Shown one piece after another: positions 21,470 through 29,839 of a DNA stretch of 37,005 nt. Origin of the DNA: Myxococcota bacterium. Lineage in GTDB: Bacteria; Myxococcota_A; Bradymonadia; UBA7976; UBA1532. How positions within the stretch are numbered: position 1 is the stretch's first letter; every line of letters starts with the position of its first letter. A program made the translations under genes and the position numbers. A model generated the notes under the pieces. The model was not told the DNA's origin and ran no database searches. It saw only the letters and a program-made list of their open reading frames with translations. The stretch spans positions 1 through 37,005 of the forward strand of contig JAHJCH010000010.1 in assembly GCA_018813065.1 (NCBI GenBank), written 5' to 3'.

Positions 21470-23065
21470 GTGGAGCAACTCGAACTCACCCTCAAGCTTG
21501 AGCGCTTGATGTTCTTCCGGGTGATGATGATCACCATCCTCCTCGGCGCCAACCTGGTGTTTGGCTTCGCTGGGGACGATCCCATCCTGGCCCCGGAGCA
21601 GGTGGTGTTGATGTGGCTGATCGTCGGCACCTATGGGCTGACGATCATCTACGCGCTCTTGCTCAAGAAGCTGGAGGGCCGCCTGGAGCGGCTCTTCGCC
21701 ATCGCGCAGCTGCTCATTGATCTGACCACCAGCGCGGCGATCATCAGCCTCACGGGTTGGATGGACAGCCCCTTCCTCTTCCTGCTCTCGCTGACCACGC
21801 TCAACGCCGCGATCTTGCTCTACCTGCGTGGCGCCCTCTACATCGCCACCCCGGCCATCGCCTTCCTCGCGGTGCTCAGCTACTTCGAGAGCATGCGACC
21901 TGGCGACCCTGCGTTAGAGGATCTGCGCCTGCGTGGTTTATTTATCGCGGGCTTCACCAACATGATCGCCATCTTCCTGGTGGCGATTTTGGCCGGCTAC
22001 CTCAGCGATCGGCTCCGCTACGCTCGAGAAGACCTAGAGGCGGTCGTCGCGCTCCACGAGCACGTCATCGCCAGCATCAGCAGCGGGATGATTGGCTTCT
22101 CCTTGGACTACAGGATCCTGCTCTTCAACCCCTCCGCCTCCAAGATCATGGGCATCAGCCCGCCGATCAACCTTGACGTACGACAGTTCTTCCAAGAGGT
22201 CGATGGGATCAGCGTCGAGGCCTACACGCCGCAATGGGAGGTCGAGTTTACGCGCCCCAACGGCGCGCGGCGCATCCTCAGCCTCAGCCTCTCCCCGATC
22301 ATGCGAGATCTCCAGATTCACACGGGTTGGACCTTAATCTTTCAAGACCTGACGCAGATTCGGCAGATGGAGAAGGAGATGTGGCGTCGAGAGCAGCTGG
22401 CGGCGGTGGGTGAGATGGCCACGGGCTTAGCACATGAGCTGGGTAACCCCTTAGCCAGCATCAGTGGCAGCGTACAGATGCTCAAAACGCGTGTAAACGG
22501 CGCGATGGAAGAGCGATTGATGGGGATAATCCTTCGGGAGATCAAACGACTCGACAAGCTCCTAGACAACTTCCGTCGATTCGCCAAACCCTCGGCGCCG
22601 GAGCTTAAGCCGGTCAATTTGAACCGCATGATTGAAAACATACTTGAGATATTCCAATACCTTGACCGCGACCAATCAAAAGAGATGATGCTTATCAAGG
22701 AGTTTGATGACGAAATTCAGATTGAAGGCGACGCATCCAAACTCAAGCAGGTCTTTTGGAACCTCTTAACCAACGCCTACGAAGCCTGTGGCCCGAAGGT
22801 CGAGATCACCTTCCGGCTCTCCGAATCGGACGGCTGGGCGCGCGTCGAGATCTCTGACAACGGCGAGGGGATCTCAGAGGAGATCAGCAAACAGATCCTC
22901 AACCCCTTCTTCACCACCAAGGACAAAGGCACGGGGCTGGGGCTACCGTTGGTGATGCGGATTGTCCACGATCACAACGGCACCCTCGACATCGAATCCA
23001 CACAGGGCCAGGGCAGCACCTTTATCGTGACGCTGCCACGCGCGCGGCGAGTTGAGGCGGCATGA
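21470..23065 (+). CDS. pilS: Sensor histidine kinase PilS
   Basis: Start is GTG 21470 with GGAG upstream. The 531-residue product has about six N-terminal membrane segments (to ~190), a PAS domain (~205-290) and a HisKA domain with the phospho-acceptor His322 (GLAHELGNP). The HATPase has a G1 box (ISDNGEGI) and a G2 box (KGTGLGL). It senses a signal at the inner membrane and phosphorylates PilR, in other bacteria controlling pilin transcription. The pilR ATG overlaps its stop (ATGA). Bases ~22490-22740 are AT-rich relative to the rest. Confidence 0.92.
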   Translation: MEQLELTLKLERLMFFRVMMITILLGANLVFGFAGDDPILAPEQVVLMWLIVGTYGLTIIYALLLKKLEGRLERLFAIAQLLIDLTTSAAIISLTGWMDSPFLFLLSLTTLNAAILLYLRGALYIATPAIAFLAVLSYFESMRPGDPALEDLRLRGLFIAGFTNMIAIFLVAILAGYLSDRLRYAREDLEAVVALHEHVIASISSGMIGFSLDYRILLFNPSASKIMGISPPINLDVRQFFQEVDGISVEAYTPQWEVEFTRPNGARRILSLSLSPIMRDLQIHTGWTLIFQDLTQIRQMEKEMWRREQLAAVGEMATGLAHELGNPLASISGSVQMLKTRVNGAMEERLMGIILREIKRLDKLLDNFRRFAKPSAPELKPVNLNRMIENILEIFQYLDRDQSKEMMLIKEFDDEIQIEGDASKLKQVFWNLLTNAYEACGPKVEITFRLSESDGWARVEISDNGEGISEEISKQILNPFFTTKDKGTGLGLPLVMRIVHDHNGTLDIESTQGQGSTFIVTLPRARRVEAA

Positions 23066-24456
23066 GTCGGATTTTGATCATCGACGACGAGCTCTCCATG
23101 CGTGAGATGCTCGAGATCTTCTTTATCGGCGAGGGCTATGAGGTCGAGACCGCCGAGGACGGCCTGATGGGGATCAACAAGCTCAGCGAGGGCGAGTTTG
23201 ATCTGATCATCACCGACCTACGCATGCCCAAGACCCACGGGCTGGTGGTGTTAGAGCGGGCGCAGATGCTCTACCCCAACACCCCGGTGCTGGTGATGAC
23301 CGCCTACGCCTCGACGGAGACGGCGGTCAAGGCGATGAAGATGGGGGCTGAGGACTACTTCACCAAGCCATTCCAACTCGATGAGGTCAAAGCTGTGGTG
23401 GCCAAGGCGCTGGAGAAGCGCCGCTTGATCTTGGAGAACCGCTCGCTGCGCCGTGAGCTTAATGATCGCAACCGCACCGGCGACATGATTGGCCGCAGCC
23501 CCAAGATGCAGGTGCTCTTTAAGCTGATCCATCGCATCGCCAGCACAAAAACCAACGTGCTGATCCTGGGCGAGAGTGGCACGGGCAAGGAGCTGGTGGC
23601 GCGGGCGATCCACGACCTCAGCGAGCGCAAGCACAAGCCCTTCTTAGTGATCAACTGCGCGGCGATCCCCGAGCAGCTCTTAGAGAGCGAGCTATTTGGG
23701 CACAAGCGCGGCACCTTTACGGGCGCCACACATGATCGCGAGGGGCTCTTTCAAGCCGCCCACGGTGGCAGCCTGCTCTTGGACGAGATTGGCGAGATGC
23801 CGCTGTCGATGCAGGTCAAGCTCCTGCGCGTCTTAGAAGGGCGCAAGATCAAGATCGTCGGCGAGCACCGGGAGATCCCGGTCGATGTGCGTGTGATCGC
23901 CGCCACCAACCGCGACCTCAAGGCGGAGGTCAAAGCGGGGCGCTTCCGCGAGGACCTCTTCTACCGCCTCAACGTCATCTCCTTGGAGCTGCCGCCGCTG
24001 CGGGAGCGGCCCACGGACATCCCCCTGCTGGTCCACCACTTTCTCAGGCGCTACGCCCATGAATTTGGCAAAGACCTCAGCGAGATCGAGCCAGACGCCA
24101 TGCAAGCGCTCTTGGGCTACGACTTCAGCGGCAACGTCCGGGAGCTGGGCAACATCATCGAGCGGGCGGTGGCCTTAGAGGAGAGTGGGCGGGTGCGACG
24201 CCAGAGCCTCCCGCCGTTTTTACAGGCGTCCTCAAGCGTGGCGACGCCCGCCCCGGAGGCGCCCGCCTTAGAGATCCCCGAGGCGGGCATCAACCTAGAG
24301 GGCGTCGTCGATGATCTGGAGCGGCGGCTGATCGGCGAAGCCCTCAAGCGCACGGATGGGCACAAAAAAGAAGCGGCCAAGCTCCTGGGCATCTCCTTCC
24401 GCTCGCTGCGCTATCGCCTCACCAAGCTCAACATCGAGGGATCGAGCGACCCATGA
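23062..24456 (+). CDS. pilR: NtrC-family response regulator PilR
   Basis: The 464-residue sigma-54 activator has a receiver domain with the acidic pair at 8-9, phospho-acceptor Asp52 (TDLRMP) and a KPF motif. The AAA+ domain has Walker A GESGTGKE (~171), the sigma-54-contacting loop GTFTGA (~217; a variant of GAFTGA seen in PilR proteins) and Walker [12 protein letters not shown] Fis-type helix-turn-helix is at the C-terminus ([16 protein letters not shown]). In other bacteria PilR activates pilA from a sigma-54 promoter, but no pilA is present here. The next gene overlaps the stop by ATGA. Confidence 0.93.
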   Translation: MSRILIIDDELSMREMLEIFFIGEGYEVETAEDGLMGINKLSEGEFDLIITDLRMPKTHGLVVLERAQMLYPNTPVLVMTAYASTETAVKAMKMGAEDYFTKPFQLDEVKAVVAKALEKRRLILENRSLRRELNDRNRTGDMIGRSPKMQVLFKLIHRIASTKTNVLILGESGTGKELVARAIHDLSERKHKPFLVINCAAIPEQLLESELFGHKRGTFTGATHDREGLFQAAHGGSLLLDEIGEMPLSMQVKLLRVLEGRKIKIVGEHREIPVDVRVIAATNRDLKAEVKAGRFREDLFYRLNVISLELPPLRERPTDIPLLVHHFLRRYAHEFGKDLSEIEPDAMQALLGYDFSGNVRELGNIIERAVALEESGRVRRQSLPPFLQASSSVATPAPEAPALEIPEAGINLEGVVDDLERRLIGEALKRTDGHKKEAAKLLGISFRSLRYRLTKLNIEGSSDP

Positions 24457-25181
24457 AGCGACGACGGCGGCGGCCCTCGATCAAGGCGATCCGGGGTCGC
24501 CTCAAGAGCGTCTCCACCAGCCCCAAGCGTCGTTGGGGGGGGCGTGTGATCAAAATTGGCCTCACCTTCGCGCTCATCAGCCTGCTCGCCGCCCGGCTCT
24601 TCTTCTACGAGCTGGTCCAAGCGCGTGGCGAGGCCATGGCGCCGGCGCTCTTTACGGGGGACGTGCTCTTGCTTGAGCGTGGAGGGGGCGTGGCCCTGGG
24701 CGACGTGATCCTGATTGAGCACCAGGGGCGCTCAGCGCTGCGGCGGATCTTAGCGGGGCCGGGGGTCCAGCTGGGATCGCTCAACGGCGGGCTGACGCGC
24801 GACGGCGTGCCGCTGCACCTCAGCGAAGCTCAAGCCCACAGCGACGAGGCGAGTGGACCACGGCGCCCACAGCGGCGGCGGCTGGAGTGCATCGACGCCC
24901 AGCGTTGCCATGAGATATTGGGCGACTACATCGGAGGAGGGCACAGCTGGCAGCTGGAGATCCCCGACATCGAGGTGCCGCCGGGCCACCTCTTCGCCTT
25001 CTGCGACAACCGCCGCGCCTGCCCGCTTGACGAGTTCTCAGGGGTGATCCCCCTTGAATGGATCACGGGGCGGATAGAGGGCGTCGTGTGGCGACGGGGC
25101 ACCGAAGAGAGCGAAGACGAGGGCTTGGGGCTATGGCCGATCAGCAGCCAGCCGCGCGAGCCTGGGCCTACGGGGCGCTGA
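24453..25181 (+). CDS. Signal peptidase I homologue lacking catalytic Ser and Lys
   Basis: The 242-residue protein has a basic N-terminus (MKRRRRR), one membrane segment (~32-52) and a type I signal peptidase (S26) fold on the outer side. The family's nucleophile region 'G.SM.PTL' is here RGEAMAPAL, so Ser is replaced by Ala61. The general-base region 'KRv.g.PGd' is ALRRILAGPG, so Lys is replaced by Arg97. The last conserved box, FCDNRRACPLDEF, resembles the family's 'GDNR..S.DSR'. The DNA at these codons is unambiguous (gcc, cgg). It is therefore probably an inactive, pilus-associated membrane protein. It overlaps pilR by ATGA and occupies the place where Myxococcus has pilA. Confidence 0.8.
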   Translation: MKRRRRRPSIKAIRGRLKSVSTSPKRRWGGRVIKIGLTFALISLLAARLFFYELVQARGEAMAPALFTGDVLLLERGGGVALGDVILIEHQGRSALRRILAGPGVQLGSLNGGLTRDGVPLHLSEAQAHSDEASGPRRPQRRRLECIDAQRCHEILGDYIGGGHSWQLEIPDIEVPPGHLFAFCDNRRACPLDEFSGVIPLEWITGRIEGVVWRRGTEESEDEGLGLWPISSQPREPGPTGR

Positions 25182-25908
25182 AGTAGACGGGCAAGAGCGT
25201 GGGAGGGCCGAAGGGCGGGGCGGCGCCGCGCAGCGCCGCCAAGACACAGCGGGTCAGCTTGGGATAAACCAGCCCATCCACCACGACCCGAGTCCAAGCC
25301 GCCTGACCGGGAGGCCCTTCATGCAGGGCCAAGATCAGCGCGCCGTTGAGCCGCGCGGCGGCGCGCCCCTCGGCGAGGCTGACCCAGCAGCCACGCGCGG
25401 CGGCGACGACGCGGGCTTGAAGGGCCGGGCTCAGGGGCGGCCCTTGAACGCGACCGAGGCGCACGTTGAGCCCGGCGTAGGCCGCGCTTGAGGCGATGGG
25501 GCGGCGCTCATCCAAGAAGACCACCTCGGCGATCTCCGCCTGATCGATCTCCGCCTGATCACGCCCCACCTCACCCACGGCGAAGCGCAGATCCAAGCGC
25601 AGGGTCCGGCGGGCCTGCGTCGCCAAGACCTCAAAGAGAGCCTCGCGGGTGAGATAAACATCAAGGGGGGACAGCTCAGGCGAAGACAGATCAGAAGGAA
25701 ACGAAGCCGCGCTGATCTCAAAAGAGATCCTCAAGGCGCGGCCCTCGGGATGGGGCACCTCAAGGTGAAACTCCGCCTCGCTGAGCCGCAGCGCGCGGGC
25801 GGTGGGAGATGACGACGGCGCCATGAAAGGCGGCGTGGCGTGACCGCGCCAAGGCGAGGAGAGGGCGGCCAAGATCAAGAGATTGAGGGCAAGGGGCTTG
25901 AGCGTCAT
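25168..25908 (-). CDS. Secreted protein with AgmX-like C-terminus
   Basis: Start chosen at ATG 25908 (MTLKPLALNL); an ATG four codons earlier is the alternative. A signal peptide with cleavage near HAT is followed by a proline- and serine-rich stretch and a mainly beta-stranded domain of ~200 residues. The C-terminus (LTRCVLAALRGAAPPFGPP and then VYFSAP) resembles the short 'CV..aL.g..FP...v.ypf.f' tail found in myxobacterial AgmX/PglI-type and TonB-like motility proteins. That similarity is from memory of the motif and is weak. Its stop overlaps the converging signal peptidase-like gene by 14 bases. Confidence 0.6.
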   Translation of the reverse strand: MTLKPLALNLLILAALSSPWRGHATPPFMAPSSSPTARALRLSEAEFHLEVPHPEGRALRISFEISAASFPSDLSSPELSPLDVYLTREALFEVLATQARRTLRLDLRFAVGEVGRDQAEIDQAEIAEVVFLDERRPIASSAAYAGLNVRLGRVQGPPLSPALQARVVAAARGCWVSLAEGRAAARLNGALILALHEGPPGQAAWTRVVVDGLVYPKLTRCVLAALRGAAPPFGPPTLLPVYFSAP

Positions 25909-25955
25909 GGGGGCAGGCAACCGGGGGGCTGAGGGGATTATTTCGAGCCGCCCCC

Positions 25956-25983
25956 TTGCGATCTTGATCCCTGTTCCTATGGT
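25956..25983 (+). promoter_or_regulatory. Candidate promoter of htpG
   Basis: TTGCGA (25956-25961), a 16-base spacer and TATGGT (25978-25983). A sigma-32 reading (CTTG and a CC-TAT element) is also possible. It sits 35 bases upstream of the ATG at 26019. It is tentative. Confidence 0.3.
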
Positions 25984-26018
25984 TGCCGCGGATTGACCGA
26001 GCAGACTCAGGAGCCTTG

Positions 26019-27968
26019 ATGAGCGCCCAGACCTACGAGTTTAAGACCGAAGCCCAGCAGCTCTTAGATCTCATGATCCACTCCCTCTACTCCACCAAGG
26101 AGATCTTCCTTCGGGAGCTGATCTCCAACGCCTCGGACGCGCTGGACAAGCTGCGCTTCGAGGCCCTGACGGTGGAGGGGCTCATCGAGCGCGAGCCGCT
26201 TGAGATCAAGATCGAGGCGGACGCCGAAGCGCGCACGCTGACCATCGACGACAACGGCATTGGGATGAGCCGCGAGGAGATCATCGAGAACCTCGGCACC
26301 ATCGCCCACTCGGGCACCAAGGCCTTCAGCGAGAAGCTCGCGGAGCTAAAGGCGGAGTCATCCCCTGAGTCGCTGATTGGGCAGTTTGGTGTCGGCTTCT
26401 ACTCGGCGTTCATGGTCGCCTCTGAGATCACGGTCATCAGCCGCCGCGCGGGGACGACGGAGGCCACGCGCTGGACCTCCCGTGGCGACGGCCAGTTTGA
26501 GGTGGACGAGGCCGAGCGCAGCGATCATGGCACCCGCATCACGCTCAAGCTGCGCGACACCGACGAGGACAACGGCCTGGCGGACTTCACGGCGGAGTAC
26601 ACGCTGCGCCAGATCATCAAGAAGTACTCTGACTTCGTGACCTGGCCCATCGCGCTCAAGATCGAGCGCCAGGAGCCCATCGGCGGGGCTGAGGACGAGG
26701 GCGAGGACGAGGACGAGACGCCGCCGGAGACGGAGACGGTGGTCAAGTGGGAGGTGATCAACTCCCAAAAGGCCATCTGGACGCGCAACCCCAGCGAGGT
26801 CACCGCCGAGGAGTACGCTGAGTTTTACAAGCACATCTCCATGGACTGGGAGGCGCCCTTTGAGACGATCTCCTTTAAGTCTGAGGGGACATTTGAGTAC
26901 CACAGCCTGCTCTTCATCCCCGATCGCCCGCCGTTTGACCTGTTCTACCGCGAGCACAAGTACGGCCTGCGCCTGTACGTCAACCGCGTCTTAATCATGG
27001 AGAACAACGAGGAGCTGCTGCCGGACTGGCTGCGGTTCATCAAGGGCGTGGTGGACTCCCCGGACCTCTCCCTCAACGTCTCGCGTGAGATCCTCCAAAA
27101 AGACCGCCGAGTCTCCAGCATCCAAGCGCGGGTGATCAAGAAGGTCATTGACACGCTGAGCAAGATGCACAAGGAGGAGCGCGACCGCTACATCAGCTTC
27201 TGGGAGAAGTATGGGCGGGTGCTCAAGGAGGGCACCACCGACTACAAGCACGCCGACAAGCTCAAGGGGCTGCTCTTATTCCAAAGCAGCCACCATGACA
27301 GCGAGCTGACCAGCCTCGCCGAGTACATCGAGCGGATGAAGCCGGAGCAGGAGGACATCTACTTCATCACGGGCGAGTCACGCGCCGCCGTGGAGCGCTC
27401 CCCGCACCTGGAGGCCTTCCGCGACAAGGAGATCGAGGTGCTCTACCTCATCGATCCGGTCGATGAGATCCTGGTCAGCCATGTCACTGAGTTTGAGGGC
27501 AAGGCGCTGAAGTCGGTGGGCAAGGGCGACGTGGAGCTGGGCAGCGAAGAGGAGAAGAAGGCGGCAGAGGAGGCGCGCAAGGAGAAGGCGCAGGCCCACA
27601 AGGACCTCTTTGAGTTCATCCAAAAGACCCTCGACGAGCACATCAAGGAGGTGCGCCTCAGCGCGCGGCTCAAGGACTCCGCCGTCTGCCTTGTGGGCGA
27701 CGACCAGGACATGAGCCCGGGCATGGAGCGGCTGCTGCGGCAGGCCAACGCCATGAACATGCCCAAGCAGAAGCGGATCTTGGAGATCAACCCCGGCCAT
27801 GGGATCTTGACGCGGATGCAGGCCATCTTCGAGCTGACGCCTGAGGCGCCGGTGCTTGAGGACTACGCCCACCTGCTCCACGGCCAGGCGTTGATCGCCG
27901 AGGGCTCGATGCCCGTCGATCCCGTCGCGTTCAGCAAGCGCGTCGCCGAGCTGATGCTCAAGGACTGA
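26019..27968 (+). CDS. htpG: Molecular chaperone HtpG (Hsp90)
   Basis: Start chosen at ATG 26019 (MSAQTYEFKTEAQQLL), which has CAGGAG upstream; a TTG at 25983 in frame is not needed. The 649-residue cytoplasmic chaperone has the N-terminal ATPase motifs ISNASDALDKL, TIDDNGIGMS and GQFGVGFYSAFMV, then an acidic charged loop (GEDEDETPPET) before the middle domain, and a C-terminal dimerisation domain. Length is within the usual 620-650. The acidic linker is longer than in E. coli HtpG. It converges with the next gene across 3 bases. Confidence 0.96.
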   Translation: MSAQTYEFKTEAQQLLDLMIHSLYSTKEIFLRELISNASDALDKLRFEALTVEGLIEREPLEIKIEADAEARTLTIDDNGIGMSREEIIENLGTIAHSGTKAFSEKLAELKAESSPESLIGQFGVGFYSAFMVASEITVISRRAGTTEATRWTSRGDGQFEVDEAERSDHGTRITLKLRDTDEDNGLADFTAEYTLRQIIKKYSDFVTWPIALKIERQEPIGGAEDEGEDEDETPPETETVVKWEVINSQKAIWTRNPSEVTAEEYAEFYKHISMDWEAPFETISFKSEGTFEYHSLLFIPDRPPFDLFYREHKYGLRLYVNRVLIMENNEELLPDWLRFIKGVVDSPDLSLNVSREILQKDRRVSSIQARVIKKVIDTLSKMHKEERDRYISFWEKYGRVLKEGTTDYKHADKLKGLLLFQSSHHDSELTSLAEYIERMKPEQEDIYFITGESRAAVERSPHLEAFRDKEIEVLYLIDPVDEILVSHVTEFEGKALKSVGKGDVELGSEEEKKAAEEARKEKAQAHKDLFEFIQKTLDEHIKEVRLSARLKDSAVCLVGDDQDMSPGMERLLRQANAMNMPKQKRILEINPGHGILTRMQAIFELTPEAPVLEDYAHLLHGQALIAEGSMPVDPVAFSKRVAELMLKD

Positions 27969-27971
27969 GGC

Positions 27972-28478
27972 TTAGGGCGGATCACCGCCCGTCGCCGCGT
28001 GGGCGCGGCGCAGATGATCCTGCGCCCAAGCGTCCAAAGCGAAAGCCAACCGCCCGAGATCTGCCGTCGAGGCGGCCAAATGTATCCCCTCCACCTCACC
28101 CACCCCGGCGTCGAGGGCCGCGCCGGTCAAGCGCGCGCCCTCCAAGGCCCCGCTGATCGTCGCCAAGCGTCGCCCGGAGGCGCGCCAAGCCACCGCTGCT
28201 GCGCGCCCCTCATCGGTCAAGGCCGCCTCGGGGGTGATAAAGAGCACCTGCCCCCAGCCATCGGCGCGGGCGGCGGGCGAGTCCATGCGCGCGATCCAGC
28301 CCAGGGCGGTCAAGGCGTGACCGAGGGCGGCGGGGGTGGTGACATCCAAGGCCGAGGCGCTGAGGATCAGCAGCTCAAAGGGTCGGGGCTGAGAGGCCTG
28401 AGTGGAGGCGCCCCAGACCGGATGGAAGTCGAGGGGCGGGGCGCCCAGCAGCGCGACGGCGAGGAGGAGGGTCTGCAT
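27972..28478 (-). CDS. Small secreted protein, YfiR-like fold possible
   Basis: The 168-residue product begins with a short signal peptide (MQTLLLAVALLGAPP). It then shows alternating strands and helices: FELLILSA, ALGHALTALGWIA, QVLFITPEAALT and ARRLATISGALEGA-type segments. This pattern resembles YfiR-type periplasmic proteins (DUF4154), where 'ilfis....l..l......vltvsd' recurs, but the resemblance is not strong. CTGGAG precedes the ATG by six bases. A second reading frame on the plus strand is open over the same region; the minus strand is preferred because it has the ribosome binding site and signal peptide. Confidence 0.55.
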   Translation of the reverse strand: MQTLLLAVALLGAPPLDFHPVWGASTQASQPRPFELLILSASALDVTTPAALGHALTALGWIARMDSPAARADGWGQVLFITPEAALTDEGRAAAVAWRASGRRLATISGALEGARLTGAALDAGVGEVEGIHLAASTADLGRLAFALDAWAQDHLRRAHAATGGDPP

Positions 28479-28513
28479 CTGCGTCTCCAGGGAGTTTGAT
28501 GCCCTCTATTTAC

Positions 28514-28534
28514 CCTCCGCCACAAGCGCGGAGG
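28514..28534. other. Perfect inverted repeat in a divergent intergenic region
   Basis: CCTCCGC (28514-28520) and GCGGAGG (28528-28534) form a seven-pair stem with a seven-base loop. It lies in the leader of the minus-strand gene (36 bases before its ATG) and upstream of the promoter at 28599. A short T4 run on the plus side could make it a weak terminator, but no plus-strand gene is near upstream. It could be an operator. Confidence 0.45.
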
Positions 28535-28598
28535 AGACTTTTAATCAGGTGAGATGTCATAGCCGCCGCCTTCTCAGTCACCTTGAGGCGCGGGGCCC

Positions 28599-28628
28599 TT
28601 GACAATCGAGCGGCGTTGTCTCTATTTT
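28599..28628 (+). promoter_or_regulatory. Sigma-70 promoter of the 28666 gene
   Basis: Perfect TTGACA (28599-28604), an 18-base spacer and TATTTT (28623-28628; four of six). A start near 28635 gives a leader of about 30 bases with GAGG before the ATG. Confidence 0.6.
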
Positions 28629-28665
28629 TGCGCGCCTTTAGACCATCCATCGTTGAGGTTTACCG

Positions 28666-28950
28666 ATGAATGAAGAGACGCAGATGACGGAGTTCGAAAA
28701 CGATAACTATATCGAGGAGTCTGAGCGCGATATCCCCACGTACTATATTGAATCCAACAGCTACAACGTCACGCTTGGCACAGACACCCAGATCATCGAG
28801 GGCCGTCTAGAGGCCGTCGAGGCCGCCAAGAGCATGAGCGTTGAGCACGATCGCCGCGTCACGGTGGAGCGCACCGATGGCCGTGTCCTCATGCACTTTA
28901 GCAATGGCAGCCTTGACAGCTTTGTCTGGGAGACGCGCCCCGGCAAGTAA
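28666..28950 (+). CDS. Small acidic hypothetical protein
   Basis: The 94-residue protein has no signal peptide or membrane segment. The N-terminus is acidic and disordered-looking (MNEETQMTEFENDNYIEES). Residues ~40-90 look like a small alpha/beta unit with NVTLGTDTQIIEGRLEAVEA, then a strand-rich end (DGRVLMHFSNGSLDSFVWE). It resembles a short DNA- or RNA-binding-type alpha/beta hairpin, but no family was recognised. It has its own good promoter and a GAGG ribosome binding site, which argues that it is real. It is followed by a hairpin overlapping the stop. Confidence 0.7.
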   Translation: MNEETQMTEFENDNYIEESERDIPTYYIESNSYNVTLGTDTQIIEGRLEAVEAAKSMSVEHDRRVTVERTDGRVLMHFSNGSLDSFVWETRPGK

Positions 28951-28957
28951 GCTTGCC
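28942..28957 (+). other. Hairpin spanning the stop codon of the 28666 gene
   Basis: GGCAAG (28942-28947) and CTTGCC (28952-28957) pair around a TAAG loop that holds the stop codon. No T-run follows, so it is not a classical terminator; it may limit read-through into the converging gene. Confidence 0.4.
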
Positions 28958-28984
28958 CCGGCCAGACCTGCCCCGGCATGAGGC

Positions 28985-29839
28985 TCAGCCTCCCTCCACC
29001 GCCAGCACCACCGCGTAATCTTCAGCGGGGCTGAGGTGGAAGCCGCCCCACCGGCCTTTACGCCGCATATCCTCATCAAAGACGACGATGACGCGCGTGC
29101 CCCAGAGGGCCACCCCCTCTGGCTTCGCTGAGAAGCGCGCCACGACGCGGGCGGGGCCGATGACGCCGTTTGTGATCGGCGCGCGCGCCAACAGCCCGGC
29201 GACCTCCGCGCGCAGCGACAGGCCATTGAGTGCGCCCTCACTCGCCTCGATCTCCAAGCTCCAGGTGGTCCACAGCGCCCCCTCGCCGTGGGCCGCGCCG
29301 CTCAAGCCCAGGGGGTGGCCATCGATCATGGGCGGCGCCCAGCGCCAACCGCGTGTTGGGCCTAAGAGGCGGGGTTGAGGCTCAAAGCGACCGTCGATGA
29401 CCCAGCCACGGCTCCCGGTCCACAGCGCGCCTGCTTGATCGACGCTCAGGGCCTCCAGGCCCAGATAGGGGGTCGGCGCGCCGATGACCTTGGCCCAGCG
29501 AGCGGCGATGGGCGTCGCGGGTTGCAGATCGGGGCAGCCCGCCTCGGGCGCCGCGCAGCGCCAGACTTGGCGTGAATACGCCTCCAAGAGATAAAGAACC
29601 TCACCATGCGCCGCCAGACCCTCCCACTTCACCTGACCCGGATGAGGCCGCAGGGCATGGGCGACATCGGGGAGATTCACGGGCTGCAAGGGCAAGCGAT
29701 AGCGGGCGATGTGCCCGCCGCGATCGCTGGCGATCCAGAGGTGATCACCGATGACGGCCGCGCCGCTGGGCTCCCAGCGATCGACCCCCTCGGGCGCTTT
29801 AAGGATGAGGGCCAGGAGCACGAGCTTAGAGATGACCAT
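28985..29839 (-). CDS. Secreted phytase-like / SdiA-regulated-type beta-propeller protein
   Basis: The 284-residue product starts with a short hydrophobic signal (MVISKLVLLALIL) and has beta-propeller phrases: SGAAVIGDHLWIASDRGG, KWEGLAAHGEVLYLLEAYSR and, near the end, KPEGVALWGTRVIVVFDED. 'EGLa...lyll' and 'KPEGvA...vvfDeD' recur in esterase-like phytase-domain and SdiA-regulated propeller proteins, which are extracytoplasmic and of mixed or unknown function. No catalytic residues could be assigned. It overlaps the preceding gene by 14 bases (29826-29839), so the two are probably co-transcribed. Confidence 0.65.
   Translation of the reverse strand: MVISKLVLLALILKAPEGVDRWEPSGAAVIGDHLWIASDRGGHIARYRLPLQPVNLPDVAHALRPHPGQVKWEGLAAHGEVLYLLEAYSRQVWRCAAPEAGCPDLQPATPIAARWAKVIGAPTPYLGLEALSVDQAGALWTGSRGWVIDGRFEPQPRLLGPTRGWRWAPPMIDGHPLGLSGAAHGEGALWTTWSLEIEASEGALNGLSLRAEVAGLLARAPITNGVIGPARVVARFSAKPEGVALWGTRVIVVFDEDMRRKGRWGGFHLSPAEDYAVVLAVEGG

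Noticed and set aside
27999..28499. Plus-strand frame of 166 residues after htpG
   Set aside because: No ribosome binding site and low-complexity composition. The opposite-strand gene has a signal peptide and CTGGAG.
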